From Pseudomonas sp. ANT_H4 (GTDB taxonomy: Bacteria > Pseudomonadota > Gammaproteobacteria > Pseudomonadales > Pseudomonadaceae), in NCBI RefSeq assembly GCF_008369295.1, contig NZ_VOBG01000006.1, positions 186,001 through 250,000 on the forward strand: a DNA stretch of 64,000 nt, read 5' to 3'. The position numbers were made by a program, and so were the translations under genes. The stretch's first letter is position 1. The number at the start of each line of letters is the position of its first letter. Below the pieces are notes generated by a model. It made no database searches. It saw only the letters and a list, made by a program, of their open reading frames with translations, and was not told the DNA's origin. This document shows, piece by piece, positions 8,213 to 17,405 of the stretch.

Positions 8213-9559
8213 TCAAGGCCGCGCATTCTCATACAGATAATCCGTAGCCAGTGAAGCCAGCGTCCTCACCCCCACCACCAACGCTGATTCATCCACAAAG
8301 AACCCCGGATTATGATTCGGCGCCGCCTTGCTCATATCCTGATCCCGCGGCGTCACCCCGAGGAACACAAACAACCCCGGCGCCTCCTTGGCATAAAAGG
8401 AAAAGTCCTCGGCCCCGCCTACCAGCGGCCCCTGGACCACATCACCGTTGGCCGCCCAGCGCAGGCTCGGCAGCATCTTCTCCGTCAGCGCCGGGTTGTT
8501 GATGGTAGGATCGTACTTCTCAATGATCGTCACCTCAGCCTTGGCGCCGCCACTTTCAGCAATCTTCTCCACGGTCTGGCGCACATCGGCATGCAGTTTC
8601 TGGCGGATGCCATAGTCGTAGGAACGAATGGTGCCGCTCATCTCCACGGACTCGGGGATGATGTTATAGCGGGTGCCGCCATTGATCGTACCGATGCTCA
8701 CCACCGACGGAAATGAAGATATATCGGTACGTCGGCTGACCACCGTTTGCAGGCCGACAATGGCTTGCGCGCCCACGGTGATCGGGTCGATACCGTCCCA
8801 TGGTCGTCCGGCGTGGGTCTGTTTGCCGAGGATCTTGATGCGCAGGTCGTCAGAGCTGGCCAGGGTCGGGCCCGGGCGATAGGCGATGCGACCGGCGGGA
8901 ACGCCTGCCCACACATGCAGGCCGAATACCGCGTCTGGCTTGGGTGATTTCATCACGCCTTCTTGCACCATCATTTTCGCGCCCCAGGTGTTTTTGCCGT
9001 CGGGGATGAAGTCGCTCGGGCCTTCTTCAGCAGGCTGGAAGTAGAACACCACGGTGCCGGGCAGGCGGTCGCGCATGCCGGTGAGAATTTTCGCCGTGCT
9101 CAGCAAGATCGCGGTGTGGGCGTCGTGGCCACAGGCGTGCATCACGTCGACTTCCTTGTCCAGGTACACGCCTTTGGCTTTCGAGGCGAAGGGCAGGTCG
9201 GAGACTTCCTTGACCGGCAGCGCGTCCATGTCGGCACGCAGGGCGACGGTCGGGCCGGGCAGGGCGCCTTTGAGGATGGCGACCACGCCGGTGCGGGCAA
9301 CGCCGGTTTTCACTTCCAACCCCATCTCCCGCAGTTGCTTGGCCACAAGCTCGGCGGTGCGTTTTTCGGTGTTGCCCAGTTCAGGATGGGCGTGGATGTC
9401 GCGCCGGGTTTCCAGCAGGGCGGGCTCGAGAATTTTCGCTTGGGCGGCGATTTCTTCCCGGGCGCTGTCCTGGCCGCTGCTGGCGGCAATCACCGCACTG
9501 CTGGCGACGCCACAGAGCAGGCCGAATACCCATTGATGTCTAAAACCGGTTAAGCGCAT
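8213..9559 (-). CDS. M20-family amidohydrolase (exported N-acyl-amino acid/hippurate hydrolase-like)
   Basis: A 448-residue metallopeptidase-fold hydrolase with an N-terminal hydrophobic signal (WVFGLLCGVASSAVIAAS), so probably periplasmic. M20 hallmarks are ALRADMDALPV, the metal motif HACGHDAH, QPAEEGP with the catalytic Glu, and GGAEDFSFYA near the C-terminus. Family members remove acyl groups from amino acids or hydrolyse small peptides such as indoleacetyl or hippuryl conjugates. The ATG at 9559 has GGAG eight bases upstream; the longer frame runs into the channel gene and is rejected. It lies 50 bp downstream of the MscS-type channel on the same strand and is probably cotranscribed with it. 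Confidence 0.9.
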   Translation of the reverse strand: MRLTGFRHQWVFGLLCGVASSAVIAASSGQDSAREEIAAQAKILEPALLETRRDIHAHPELGNTEKRTAELVAKQLREMGLEVKTGVARTGVVAILKGALPGPTVALRADMDALPVKEVSDLPFASKAKGVYLDKEVDVMHACGHDAHTAILLSTAKILTGMRDRLPGTVVFYFQPAEEGPSDFIPDGKNTWGAKMMVQEGVMKSPKPDAVFGLHVWAGVPAGRIAYRPGPTLASSDDLRIKILGKQTHAGRPWDGIDPITVGAQAIVGLQTVVSRRTDISSFPSVVSIGTINGGTRYNIIPESVEMSGTIRSYDYGIRQKLHADVRQTVEKIAESGGAKAEVTIIEKYDPTINNPALTEKMLPSLRWAANGDVVQGPLVGGAEDFSFYAKEAPGLFVFLGVTPRDQDMSKAAPNHNPGFFVDESALVVGVRTLASLATDYLYENARP

Positions 9560-9609
9560 AGGGACTTCTCCATGGTTATTGTTGTTGGTCTGCGGCCGTC
9601 TGGTGGCGC

Positions 9610-11769
9610 TTACTCTTTCTCCTGGGCCCCACCCGCCGCCGTCACCACCTGCACACTCAAGCGCGGTGTCGCCAGGTCCAGCCCGGCTTCGTCCAGATGC
9701 CGCTTGAGGGACAGGTTGAATGCCCGCGACACTTCCCACTGCTTGATGGGCGCGGTCTTGAAGCGTGCGCGAAGAATCGCGCTGCCGGACTCGAAACTTT
9801 CCACCCCCTGGATCTCCAGTGGCGACCAGATGTTGCGCCGCTGCAGCGGGTCGTTGCGCATTTTCTGGCCAACATCGCGCATCAGCTTGATGGCGTCGTC
9901 GATTTCCATGTTGTACGGAATGGCCACCCGGAAGATCGCGTAACCGAACTCTCGGGAGTAATTCTTGATGCTTTTGATTTCACTGAACGGGATGGTGTGG
10001 ACGATGCCATCGATATCCCGCAGGCGCACGGTGCGGATAGTCAGGCCTTCGACGGTGCCGAGGTGGCCACCGACGTCGACGTAGTCATCAATGGCCAGGG
10101 AGTCTTCGATGATGATGAACAGGCCGGTGATCAAGTCTGCCACCAGGGACTGCGCGCCGAAACCGATGGCCAGGCCGATCACGCCGGCACCGGCGAGCAG
10201 CGGCGTGACGTTCATGCCCATGTTCGCCAATGCGACGATGGCAGCAATGATAAAGATCGTCACGAACAGCACGTTACGAATCAACGGCATCATGGTTTGC
10301 GCACGGGCGTTAGCCAGGCCTTTGCGCGAGCGGGTCAGGGCGTGGTGGATCGCGGTGTCGCTGAGGATCCAGATCAGCCAGGCGAACAACAGTGTGCCGG
10401 CGAGGCCGAACAGCTTGACGCTGACTTCATGGCCATCGCCTTCGGTAAAGCGAATCAGCGATAAGCCCCAGACCCGCAGGCCCAGTTCGATAAACACCAG
10501 CCACACCAGCAGGTGGGCGAGGGTGTAGACGAAGCTTTTCAGGCGCTCGGAATACAGTGCGTGGCGTTTGTGCCCGCGCTGCGGTTTGAGTGAATGACGG
10601 CGCACCAGGCCGTTGATCACCATGCACAGCACCAGCAACACTGTGCAGAGCAAGGATTGGCGCAGCGCGGTACTGGTATCGCCCGCGGAGACGAAGGTGG
10701 CAAACAGCGAGATGCCCACCAGCAGCAGCGCCGGCAGGTACCAGAAGGTGCCGATGATTGAGAGGGTGTCGCTCAGGGCGCGGCGGGTCAGGCGCCGGGA
10801 CAGTGGCTGGTTGCGGATCAGGTGGGCGATGGGGCGGCGAAAGCGCAGGATGAACACGCCGGTGGACAGCGCGGCCATTACATTGGCGACGGTCGAAGCG
10901 GTATGGGCCAGGTGCGCGCCCAGGCTGTCGGTCAGGCGCGGGTCGCTCAGGGCTTCGCCGAAAGCAGCAAAGCTACCGATCAGCCACAGCGGGCGAAAGG
11001 CCTGGTGGCGCAGGATGTACAGTGCCCGACGGCGGTGTGGGCCATCCAGTACGGAAAACGCTACCACGCAGATCGCCGAGAAACAGGTGCCCACCACCAG
11101 GGCGTAGGCCAGCACCATCGCCAGGGATTTACCCAGGGACGACGGCAGCGCGTAGCTCAGGTAAACGGTGATCACCAGGGCGATCATCCACGGACCCAGC
11201 TTGCGCAGGGCAAAGCGCAGCATGTCCCAGGTCTTGGGGTGTTGCGGCAGTTCTTCGGTAAGGCCGAAGCGCATCCGCACCCGAGAGCTGAGCCAGATCA
11301 GCGCGGCGGCCAGCAGGCTCCAGAGCATCAGAATCATGGCAAAGCCAAAGATAATCGGCAGCCACTCACTGGTCGGCAGCATCAGTGCGGCCAGTTCATC
11401 CTCGGCCTGGTTAACCTCGTTGGACCAGCGGCTCAGCGGGCTGTTGGCACCGGAGAACTGTTGCTCAAGGCTCGCCAGGGTGCCGCCAATAAGGCCGAGC
11501 ACGCCTTGCTCGACGGCGGGTTGGGCTTTTTTTGTGGTCTCGCGCAGCTTCTTCAGATCGTTCAGCAGCTTGGTGCGCTGCTGGTCGTTTTCCAGGGTCT
11601 TGATGACTTCGTCCAGGGACTGCCCCAGCGGTACATCGGCCTGCGGTTGGGTTTTAGCAGTGCCGCCCAGAATGCCCGGTAAACCGACGGCCTGGGCTGG
11701 GGCCATGGGCAATAGGGTCAGCAGGCAAAGAAGCAGGCAGTACGGCAGGGTAAACAGACGGGCAAGCAC
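9610..11769 (-). CDS. MscS-family mechanosensitive channel (YbiO-like, large)
   Basis: A 719-residue inner-membrane channel. It has a signal peptide, a periplasmic coiled-coil-like N-terminal part (about 40-130), many membrane spans, and the conserved MscS pore and beta domain towards the C-terminus (TPLLAGAGVIGLAIGFGAQSL, then DLITGLFIIIEDSLAIDDYV). The length and the extra N-terminal membrane region resemble E. coli YbiO rather than the 286-residue MscS. It should open on hypo-osmotic shock to release solutes. The start is a GTG with AAGG about 11 bases upstream, a modest site. Confidence 0.9.
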   Translation of the reverse strand: MLARLFTLPYCLLLCLLTLLPMAPAQAVGLPGILGGTAKTQPQADVPLGQSLDEVIKTLENDQQRTKLLNDLKKLRETTKKAQPAVEQGVLGLIGGTLASLEQQFSGANSPLSRWSNEVNQAEDELAALMLPTSEWLPIIFGFAMILMLWSLLAAALIWLSSRVRMRFGLTEELPQHPKTWDMLRFALRKLGPWMIALVITVYLSYALPSSLGKSLAMVLAYALVVGTCFSAICVVAFSVLDGPHRRRALYILRHQAFRPLWLIGSFAAFGEALSDPRLTDSLGAHLAHTASTVANVMAALSTGVFILRFRRPIAHLIRNQPLSRRLTRRALSDTLSIIGTFWYLPALLLVGISLFATFVSAGDTSTALRQSLLCTVLLVLCMVINGLVRRHSLKPQRGHKRHALYSERLKSFVYTLAHLLVWLVFIELGLRVWGLSLIRFTEGDGHEVSVKLFGLAGTLLFAWLIWILSDTAIHHALTRSRKGLANARAQTMMPLIRNVLFVTIFIIAAIVALANMGMNVTPLLAGAGVIGLAIGFGAQSLVADLITGLFIIIEDSLAIDDYVDVGGHLGTVEGLTIRTVRLRDIDGIVHTIPFSEIKSIKNYSREFGYAIFRVAIPYNMEIDDAIKLMRDVGQKMRNDPLQRRNIWSPLEIQGVESFESGSAILRARFKTAPIKQWEVSRAFNLSLKRHLDEAGLDLATPRLSVQVVTAAGGAQEKE

Positions 11770-11842
11770 GAGGCGGTCAACCTTGAAAACGACAGATTGA
11801 CCGAGTGTACGAGGCGGCTATGCCCAATGCGAGTGCATTTGT

Positions 11843-11992
11843 TTATTCGGCGAGTTTGGCGAGGATCTTGTAAACCACGGTGCCGAGGATCAGCAGCATG
11901 CCGACCCACATGCCAAACACACCGACATTCTTGTCGCGGAAGTTGAAGCCGACGGCTAGCAGGATCATGCCCGTGAGGATAGGGATAAGCAT
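11843..11992 (-). CDS. Small membrane protein, about 49 residues
   Basis: A short frame beginning MLIPILTGMILLAVGFNF and ending KILAKLAE, with two hydrophobic segments separated by RDKNVGVFG. Third positions are G/C-rich, as in the neighbouring genes, which supports translation. No strong Shine-Dalgarno is visible before the ATG. It lies upstream of the channel gene on the same strand. I do not recognise the family; similar small membrane proteins are common and unnamed in pseudomonads. Confidence 0.55.
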   Translation of the reverse strand: MLIPILTGMILLAVGFNFRDKNVGVFGMWVGMLLILGTVVYKILAKLAE

Positions 11993-12099
11993 GGCGTGGA
12001 AGGCTTGCATAGTGATCATCGGGCGACAGCCTTGTCGAAGAGGGATGCAGATAAGTCTAGGCGGGTTTGTGGTAAGTGGAGTTGATGTGTGTCAGAAAG

Positions 12100-12117
12100 G
12101 AGGGAGCAAGCTCCCTC
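12100..12117. repeat. Short REP-like hairpin
   Basis: GAGGGAGC AA GCTCCCTC, a perfect 8-bp stem immediately 3' of the aminopeptidase gene. It may stabilise or end its transcript. Confidence 0.6.
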
Positions 12118-12126
12118 ATCATCCGA

Positions 12127-13416
12127 TCACGGCAAATCGCGACTCGCGTAAAACGCGCTCAACACTTTCACCAGGTGCGCCAAATCATGGCTGCCGCACA
12201 ACTCACGAATCGAGTGCATGGCAAAGGTTGGCAGGCCGATGTCCACGGTGCGCACGCCGAGGTGACTGGCCGTGATCGGGCCGATGGTTGAGCCGCAGCC
12301 CATATCGCTGCGCACCACAAAGCTTTGCACCGGTACTTCTTCGGCCATGCACAAGTGGCGGAAGAACCCGGCGGTCTCGCTGTTGGTGGCGTAGCGCTGG
12401 TTGCTGTTGACCTTGATTACCGGGCCTGCGTTGAGTTTTGGGCCGTGGTTGGCGTCGTGCTTGTCGGCGTAGTTAGGGTGTACGCCGTGGGCGTTGTCGG
12501 CGGAAACCAGCAGCGACTTCTGGATGGTGCGTACGAATTCATCACCTTCGGGCAGCAGGCGACGCAGGGTCTGTTCCAGCATCGGGCCGTCGGCACCGCA
12601 GGCGGAGCAAGAGCCAACTTCTTCGTGGTCGTTACACACCAGCACGCAGGTTTCTTCGGTCTCGACAGTCAGCAAGGCTTGCAGGCCGGCGTAGCACGAC
12701 AGCAGGTTGTCCAGCCGCGCGCCGGCGATAAAGTCGCCGTGCAGGCCGATCACAGCCGCGCTTTGGGTGTCGTAGAAACTCAGCTCATAGTCGAGGACCA
12801 CGTCGGCGTTCAGGCCATGCTCGCGGGCCAGTTGGTCGGTGAGCACGGCGCGGAAATCCACGCGCTCGTCACCGGCAAACTGCGCGAGGATTGGCGGCAA
12901 CTCGGTCTGGGCATTGATCGCCCAGCCCTGGTTGGCTTCACGGTTCAGGTGAATGGCCAGGTTGGGGATGATGGCGATAGGCAACTTGAAGTCGATCAGT
13001 TGGCTTTCGACCTTGCCGTCCCGGCGGAAGGTGACGCGGCCAGCGAGGGACAGGTCGCGGTCGAACCACGGTGCCAGCAGCGCGCCGCCGTAGACTTCCA
13101 CGCCCAACTGCCAGAAGCCCTGGCGTTGTAACTCCGGTTGTGGCTTGACCCGCAGGCACGGGCTGTCGGTGTGGGCGCCAACCAGGCGGATGCCGTCTTG
13201 CAGGGGCGAATGGCGGCCAAGCTTGAAGGCGATGATTGAGGAGTCGTTGCGGGTCACGTAGTAGCGGCCATTGGCCTCGGTGGTCCAGGTTTCGCGCTCA
13301 TCAAGGCGCTGGAAACCAGCTGCTTCCAGGCGCTGGGCGAGGGCGGCAGTGGCATGAAAAGGGGTAGGGGAGGCCTTGAGGAAGTCGATCAGGCCTTGGT
13401 TCAACGCTTCGCGCAT
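12127..13416 (-). CDS. apeB: M18-family aminopeptidase
   Basis: A 429-residue dinuclear zinc aminopeptidase of the aspartyl-aminopeptidase type. Metal-ligand motifs seen include [39 protein letters not shown] and the C-terminal region with [13 protein letters not shown]. The length matches the usual 425-430 of bacterial M18 proteins. The ATG at 13416 has GGAG six bases upstream; a longer frame of 26 codons lacks a site and is discarded. It is cytoplasmic and removes N-terminal residues, acidic or neutral, from peptides. It appears to be a single-gene unit between two hairpins. Confidence 0.93.
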   Translation of the reverse strand: MREALNQGLIDFLKASPTPFHATAALAQRLEAAGFQRLDERETWTTEANGRYYVTRNDSSIIAFKLGRHSPLQDGIRLVGAHTDSPCLRVKPQPELQRQGFWQLGVEVYGGALLAPWFDRDLSLAGRVTFRRDGKVESQLIDFKLPIAIIPNLAIHLNREANQGWAINAQTELPPILAQFAGDERVDFRAVLTDQLAREHGLNADVVLDYELSFYDTQSAAVIGLHGDFIAGARLDNLLSCYAGLQALLTVETEETCVLVCNDHEEVGSCSACGADGPMLEQTLRRLLPEGDEFVRTIQKSLLVSADNAHGVHPNYADKHDANHGPKLNAGPVIKVNSNQRYATNSETAGFFRHLCMAEEVPVQSFVVRSDMGCGSTIGPITASHLGVRTVDIGLPTFAMHSIRELCGSHDLAHLVKVLSAFYASRDLP

Positions 13417-13505
13417 AAGTAACTCCAGACAGCAATGGCGCGAGTTTACCGTATTGGCCCAGGATTTGGCGCGAAGCTGCTTTTTGAAGGACAACGCAAA
13501 ATCAA

Positions 13506-13548
13506 TGTAGGAGCTGTCGAGCCTCGCTAAAGCTCGACAGCTCCTACA
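13506..13548. repeat. Long perfect inverted repeat (REP class TGTAGGAGCTGTCGAGC)
   Basis: A 17-bp perfect stem, TGTAGGAGCTGTCGAGC with its complement, and a 9-base loop, between the aminopeptidase and rluA genes. It is of a different REP sequence class from the GAGCGAGCTTGCTCGC repeats elsewhere in the window. Confidence 0.85.
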
Positions 13549-13566
13549 GTTGATTTCATTTTGACT

Positions 13567-14202
13567 TTAGAACGGTGCAGGGCACTCAAAGCGCAAGCGC
13601 TCGCCGCTTTGCGGATGGGTAAAGCTCAACATACTGGCATGCAGGCACAGGCGCGGCCACGCAGCCAACGCCTGCTCATGGGCATACAAGCCATCGCCGA
13701 GCAATGGATGCCCGATGGACAGCATGTGCACTCGCAATTGATGCGAGCGCCCGGTAATCGGCGTCAGTTCCACCCGGCACCAGTCCCCGCAACGCTCCAG
13801 GACTTTCCAGAAGGTCAGGGCGTTCTTGCCGAACTCATGGTCCACCACGTGCCGGGGCTTGGTCGGCGGATCGTAGCGCAGCGGCAGGTCGATGCTGCCG
13901 CTGTCCAGTTCCGGTTGGCCCCAGCACAGCGCGGTGTAGGTCTTTTCAGTTTCGCGGTCGTGGAACTGGCGAGACAGTTCACGGTGGGTATCGGCATCCC
14001 GCGCCAGCAGGATGATTCCCGAGGTTTCCCAGTCCAGTCGATGGACGATGCGGGCTTCGGGGTAGCCGTTTTCCTGCAGGCGGGTGATCAGGCAGTCCTT
14101 GTTATCGTCGGCCCGGCCGGGCACGGACAGCAACAGGGTAGGCTTGTTCACCACTAGGACAGCGGCGTCCTGGTGAAGGATATGGACATTGGACAGCGGC
14201 AT
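13567..14202 (-). CDS. rluA: RluA-family pseudouridine synthase
   Basis: A 211-residue pseudouridine synthase with the catalytic motif HRLDWETSGIILLARD (Asp is the nucleophile), the length of E. coli RluA and no S4 domain. RluA makes pseudouridine in 23S rRNA and some tRNAs. The ATG has GAGG eight bases upstream; the longer frame to 14256 enters the hairpin region and is rejected. Its position just after minE on the same strand is the pseudomonad arrangement, which supports the RluA name over other RluA-type paralogues. Confidence 0.88.
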   Translation of the reverse strand: MPLSNVHILHQDAAVLVVNKPTLLLSVPGRADDNKDCLITRLQENGYPEARIVHRLDWETSGIILLARDADTHRELSRQFHDRETEKTYTALCWGQPELDSGSIDLPLRYDPPTKPRHVVDHEFGKNALTFWKVLERCGDWCRVELTPITGRSHQLRVHMLSIGHPLLGDGLYAHEQALAAWPRLCLHASMLSFTHPQSGERLRFECPAPF

Positions 14203-14227
14203 TAAAACAGCCTCGTAACAAATGCCA

Positions 14228-14281
14228 ACGGCGGCTCGGCCACCTCGACCCCGCATGGGGTCAAGGTTTCCGAGCCGCCGT
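14228..14281. other. Nested intergenic hairpin between minE and rluA
   Basis: A 12-bp perfect outer stem (ACGGCGGCTCGG with CCGAGCCGCCGT) encloses an inner GACCCC GCAT GGGGTC hairpin. There is no T-run on the minus-strand side, so it is not a simple intrinsic terminator. It could act as an mRNA processing or stability element between the Min genes and rluA. Confidence 0.6.
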
Positions 14282-14298
14282 GGCGACCGCCTTTTCGA

Positions 14299-14553
14299 TC
14301 AACGATCAGGCAGGGTGATATTGAGTTCCAGAATCGAGCAGCTGCCGTCGTTTTCCAGAGCGACATGCACATCATCGTTGCCGATATTGACGTACTTGCG
14401 AATCACCTCTACCAGTTCCTTCTGCAAGGCTGGCAGGTAATCCGGCGTGCTGCGTTGGCCGCGTTCGTGCGCCACGATGATCTGTAGACGCTCTTTCGCT
14501 ACCGACGCGGTGCTTGGCTTTTTATTGGCGCGAAAGAAGTCAAGAAATTTCAT
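14299..14553 (-). CDS. minE: Cell division topological specificity factor MinE
   Basis: An 84-residue MinE. The N-terminal membrane/MinD-binding segment begins [14 protein letters not shown] and is followed by the anti-MinCD region [12 protein letters not shown] and the C-terminal topological domain. It stimulates the MinD ATPase to drive pole-to-pole oscillation and place the Z ring at mid-cell. The ribosome site GGAGG lies in the end of minD, three bases upstream, so the two are translationally linked. Confidence 0.97.
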   Translation of the reverse strand: MKFLDFFRANKKPSTASVAKERLQIIVAHERGQRSTPDYLPALQKELVEVIRKYVNIGNDDVHVALENDGSCSILELNITLPDR

Positions 14554-14556
14554 TGT

Positions 14557-15369
14557 TTAGTTGCCTCCAAAAATACGCTCGAAGAATCCCTTCTTCTGTA
14601 CATCGAGGAAGCGATGTTCCACGGTCTTGCCCAGCAAACGATCGACGGCATCGCTGTACGCCTGGCCGGCGTCGCTCTGGTCGTCGAGAATTACCGGGAC
14701 GCCCTGGTTGGAGGCCTTGAGCACTGCCTGGGATTCTGGGATGACGCCCAGCAGGGTCACTGCCAGGATGTCCTTGACGTCTTCAACGCCAAGCATTTCG
14801 CCTTTGCTCACGCGCTCCGGGTTGTAGCGGGTCAGCAGCAAGTGTTCCTTGATTGGCTCTTCGCCTTTCTCGGCACGGCGGGATTTGCTGGCCAACAGGC
14901 CCAGCATGCGGTCCGAGTCACGTACCGAAGACACTTCCGGGTTGGTCACGACGATGGCTTCATCGGCGAAGTACATCGCCAGGTGAGCGCCGGTCTCGAT
15001 GCCGGCCGGGGAGTCGCAGACCACGTACTCAAAGGTTTCCTTGAGATCCATCAGGACTTTTTCCACGCCTTCCTTGGTCAGCGCTTCCTTGTCCCGGGTC
15101 TGGCTGGCGGCCAGTACATACAGGTTCTCAAGGCGCTTGTCCTTGATCAGGGCCTGGCTCAGGGTCGCTTCGCCGTTGACGACATTGACGAAGTCATACA
15201 CCACCCGGCGTTCGCAGCCCATGATCAGGTCGAGGTTACGCAAACCGACGTCGAAGTCGACGATGACTGTCTTGTGGCCGCGCAGAGCGAGGCCGGTACC
15301 AATAGCGGCGCTGGTGGTGGTCTTACCCACACCACCCTTGCCGGATGTAACCACGAGAATCTTGGCCAA
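14557..15369 (-). CDS. minD: Septum site-determining ATPase MinD
   Basis: A 270-residue deviant-Walker ATPase beginning MAKILVVTSGKGGVGKTT, with signature Lys in KGGVGKT (about 10-16). The C-terminal amphipathic membrane helix is KKGFFERIFGGN. ATP-bound MinD recruits MinC to the membrane and is released by MinE. It is the middle gene of the Min cluster; 200 bp separate it from minC with no other gene visible. Confidence 0.98.
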   Translation of the reverse strand: MAKILVVTSGKGGVGKTTTSAAIGTGLALRGHKTVIVDFDVGLRNLDLIMGCERRVVYDFVNVVNGEATLSQALIKDKRLENLYVLAASQTRDKEALTKEGVEKVLMDLKETFEYVVCDSPAGIETGAHLAMYFADEAIVVTNPEVSSVRDSDRMLGLLASKSRRAEKGEEPIKEHLLLTRYNPERVSKGEMLGVEDVKDILAVTLLGVIPESQAVLKASNQGVPVILDDQSDAGQAYSDAVDRLLGKTVEHRFLDVQKKGFFERIFGGN

Positions 15370-15578
15370 GGTGTTTCACCCCTAAGGAAAAAGGACTTTT
15401 AGCCCCTGAAAAACATCTCTTGAAACCCGCTGCAGGCGGACAGTTTGTGTAGGAATAAGCTGAAAAAGGTGCGGTTTACCGGAAGTAAACGCCACCTGCT
15501 GATTATTCCCACTCAAGTTTTGCCGTTTTCGCTGTGCTATCAGAGTTTAGAGATGCTTGGAAAATGCGGCAGTATCCG

Positions 15579-16316
15579 TTAAAGACGAATGATGTTCAAC
15601 ACATCACCCGACAGGCTGATTTGTACCCCGGCCCCCCACAGCGGATCACGGCGCAAATCTTCTGAAACCTTGTACTGGCCTGCGATGGACACTAGCTCAG
15701 CGGTCAATTGCTGGCAAAAAATACGGGCCTTGGTGTCACCTTTGATACCGGCCAGTGCGCGACCGCGCATGGGGCCGTATACATGGATGTTGCCATCGGC
15801 GAGAAGTTCCGCTCCGGGACTGACCGGGGCGATCACCACCAGGTCACCGCCCTGGGCGTAAATTTGCTGCCCTCCGCGTACGGGGGAGGTGATGATCTTT
15901 GTAGGCTTGATCATCGGTTCCGGCGGTTTTTCCGGTTTTTTCTTCACGTCGCCTTCCCGCGGGTCGATCGCGCGCTCGCGGGCACCGGACGGTGGCAGTA
16001 CTGGCAGTTCAATAGCGATGGCTGCTGCAATGTCTTCAATACGGTTGGCACGAATGGCCAGGGTGCGCAGGCCATGTTGACGGCACACACGCATCAATCC
16101 AGGCAGGTCAACCGCGCCCTGGCTGGCTGGCAGTTTGTCCAGGGCCAGCACCAGCGGGGCGTTGTTGAAGAAATTCGGCGCCAGGGCGACCTTGGCGGCG
16201 AGCTGGCGGTCCAGGGCATCGAGGTCATTGCGGGCTAGTTCCAGCACGGTAATGGCGAGCATGCTGCCTTTGAGCTGGAACACGGGATCTTGGTCTAGCG
16301 GGTCGGTTTGGCTCAT
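15579..16316 (-). CDS. minC: Septum site-determining protein MinC
   Basis: A protein of about 245 residues with an N-terminal FtsZ-inhibiting domain ([15 protein letters not shown] start) and a C-terminal beta-helix ([20 protein letters not shown], then [13 protein letters not shown]) that binds MinD. A Pro/Lys-rich linker at about 115-140 joins them. [10 protein letters not shown] is taken as the start; an ATG three codons earlier (16325) cannot be excluded since neither has a clear ribosome site. It is divergent from lpxL, with the promoters in the 120 bp between them. Confidence 0.95.
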   Translation of the reverse strand: MSQTDPLDQDPVFQLKGSMLAITVLELARNDLDALDRQLAAKVALAPNFFNNAPLVLALDKLPASQGAVDLPGLMRVCRQHGLRTLAIRANRIEDIAAAIAIELPVLPPSGARERAIDPREGDVKKKPEKPPEPMIKPTKIITSPVRGGQQIYAQGGDLVVIAPVSPGAELLADGNIHVYGPMRGRALAGIKGDTKARIFCQQLTAELVSIAGQYKVSEDLRRDPLWGAGVQISLSGDVLNIIRL

Positions 16317-16437
16317 GGTCGGCATTAAAGCGGCTTGTCACGAAAAGTGTCGAGACTTATAACGAGAACATCCGCAAGCCGCAAGCCGGGTCGAACCGTT
16401 GTAGAATGCGCGGCCCTTGTCTTTACCGGAATCTGTA

Positions 16438-17373
16438 ATGGATCGCCCGCGTTTTCGAGCTGTATTTTTTCACCCGCGGTTTTGGCTGTTATGGCTGGGA
16501 CTCGGTCTGCTGTGGCTGATCGTGCAGTTGCCGTATCGGGTTTTATTGGGGATTGGCCGCGTCCTGGGGGCGGGGATGTATCGGGTGGCCGGTGAACGTC
16601 GGCGTATTGCCGCGCGAAACCTGGAGCTGTGTTTCCCGGAAAAGTCCGCCAAAGAGCGTAAACATTTGCTTAAGGAAAACTTTGCTTCCACCGGCATAGC
16701 CTTCTTCGAGATGGCCATGAGCTGGTGGTGGCCCAAGCCGCGCCTGGCGCGCCTGGCCCATGTCGAAGGCCTGGAACACCTCAAGCAGGCCCAGCTTGAA
16801 GGCAAGGGCGTTATTCTGATGGCCCTGCATTTCACTACCCTGGAAATCGGCGCCGCCTTGCTGGGGCAGAAGCACACCATTGATGGCATGTACCGCGAAC
16901 ACGGCAACCCGTTGTTCGACTTCGTCCAGCGCCGTGGCCGCGAGCGGCATAACCTCGATTCCCTGGCCGTGGAGCGTGAAGACGTGCGCGGCATGCTCAA
17001 GCTGCTGCGGGCCGGCCGAGCGATCTGGTATGCACCGGACCAGGACTATGGCGCCAAGCAAAGCATCTTTGTGCCGTTGTTCGGCGTTCAGGCGGCGACG
17101 GTCACTGCCACCAGCAAGTTCGCCCGCCTGGGCAAGGCCTTGGTGGTGCCCTTTACCCAGGAACGCCTGGCTGATGGTAGCGGTTACCGCCTGGTGATCC
17201 ATCCGCCGTTGACCGACTTCCCTGGCGAAACCGACGAAATCGACTGCCTGCGCATCAACCAGTGGGTTGAAGCCTCCGTGCGCGAATGCCCCGAGCAATA
17301 CCTGTGGACCCACCGCCGCTTCAAGAGCCGGCCACCGGGCGAACCGAAACTGTACGAAAAGCGCCGCCGTTGA
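16438..17373 (+). CDS. lpxL: Lipid A biosynthesis late acyltransferase (lauroyl type)
   Basis: A 311-residue inner-membrane acyltransferase of the HtrB/MsbB family. A membrane anchor lies near residues 15-40. The catalytic HX4E motif is in ALHFTTLEIG, and the later motif WYAPDQDYG is also seen. It transfers a secondary acyl chain from acyl-ACP to Kdo2-lipid IVA, or to Kdo-less precursor in pseudomonads. The ATG at 16438 is chosen over an upstream frame start at 16417 because it begins the conserved MDRPRFR N-terminus. It lies next to minC, as in other pseudomonads. Which of the paralogous late acyltransferases this is cannot be told here. Confidence 0.9.
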   Translation: MDRPRFRAVFFHPRFWLLWLGLGLLWLIVQLPYRVLLGIGRVLGAGMYRVAGERRRIAARNLELCFPEKSAKERKHLLKENFASTGIAFFEMAMSWWWPKPRLARLAHVEGLEHLKQAQLEGKGVILMALHFTTLEIGAALLGQKHTIDGMYREHGNPLFDFVQRRGRERHNLDSLAVEREDVRGMLKLLRAGRAIWYAPDQDYGAKQSIFVPLFGVQAATVTATSKFARLGKALVVPFTQERLADGSGYRLVIHPPLTDFPGETDEIDCLRINQWVEASVRECPEQYLWTHRRFKSRPPGEPKLYEKRRR

Positions 17374-17405
17374 TTTGTAGCCCTTAAGCACCATGGAGTG
17401 ATGCA

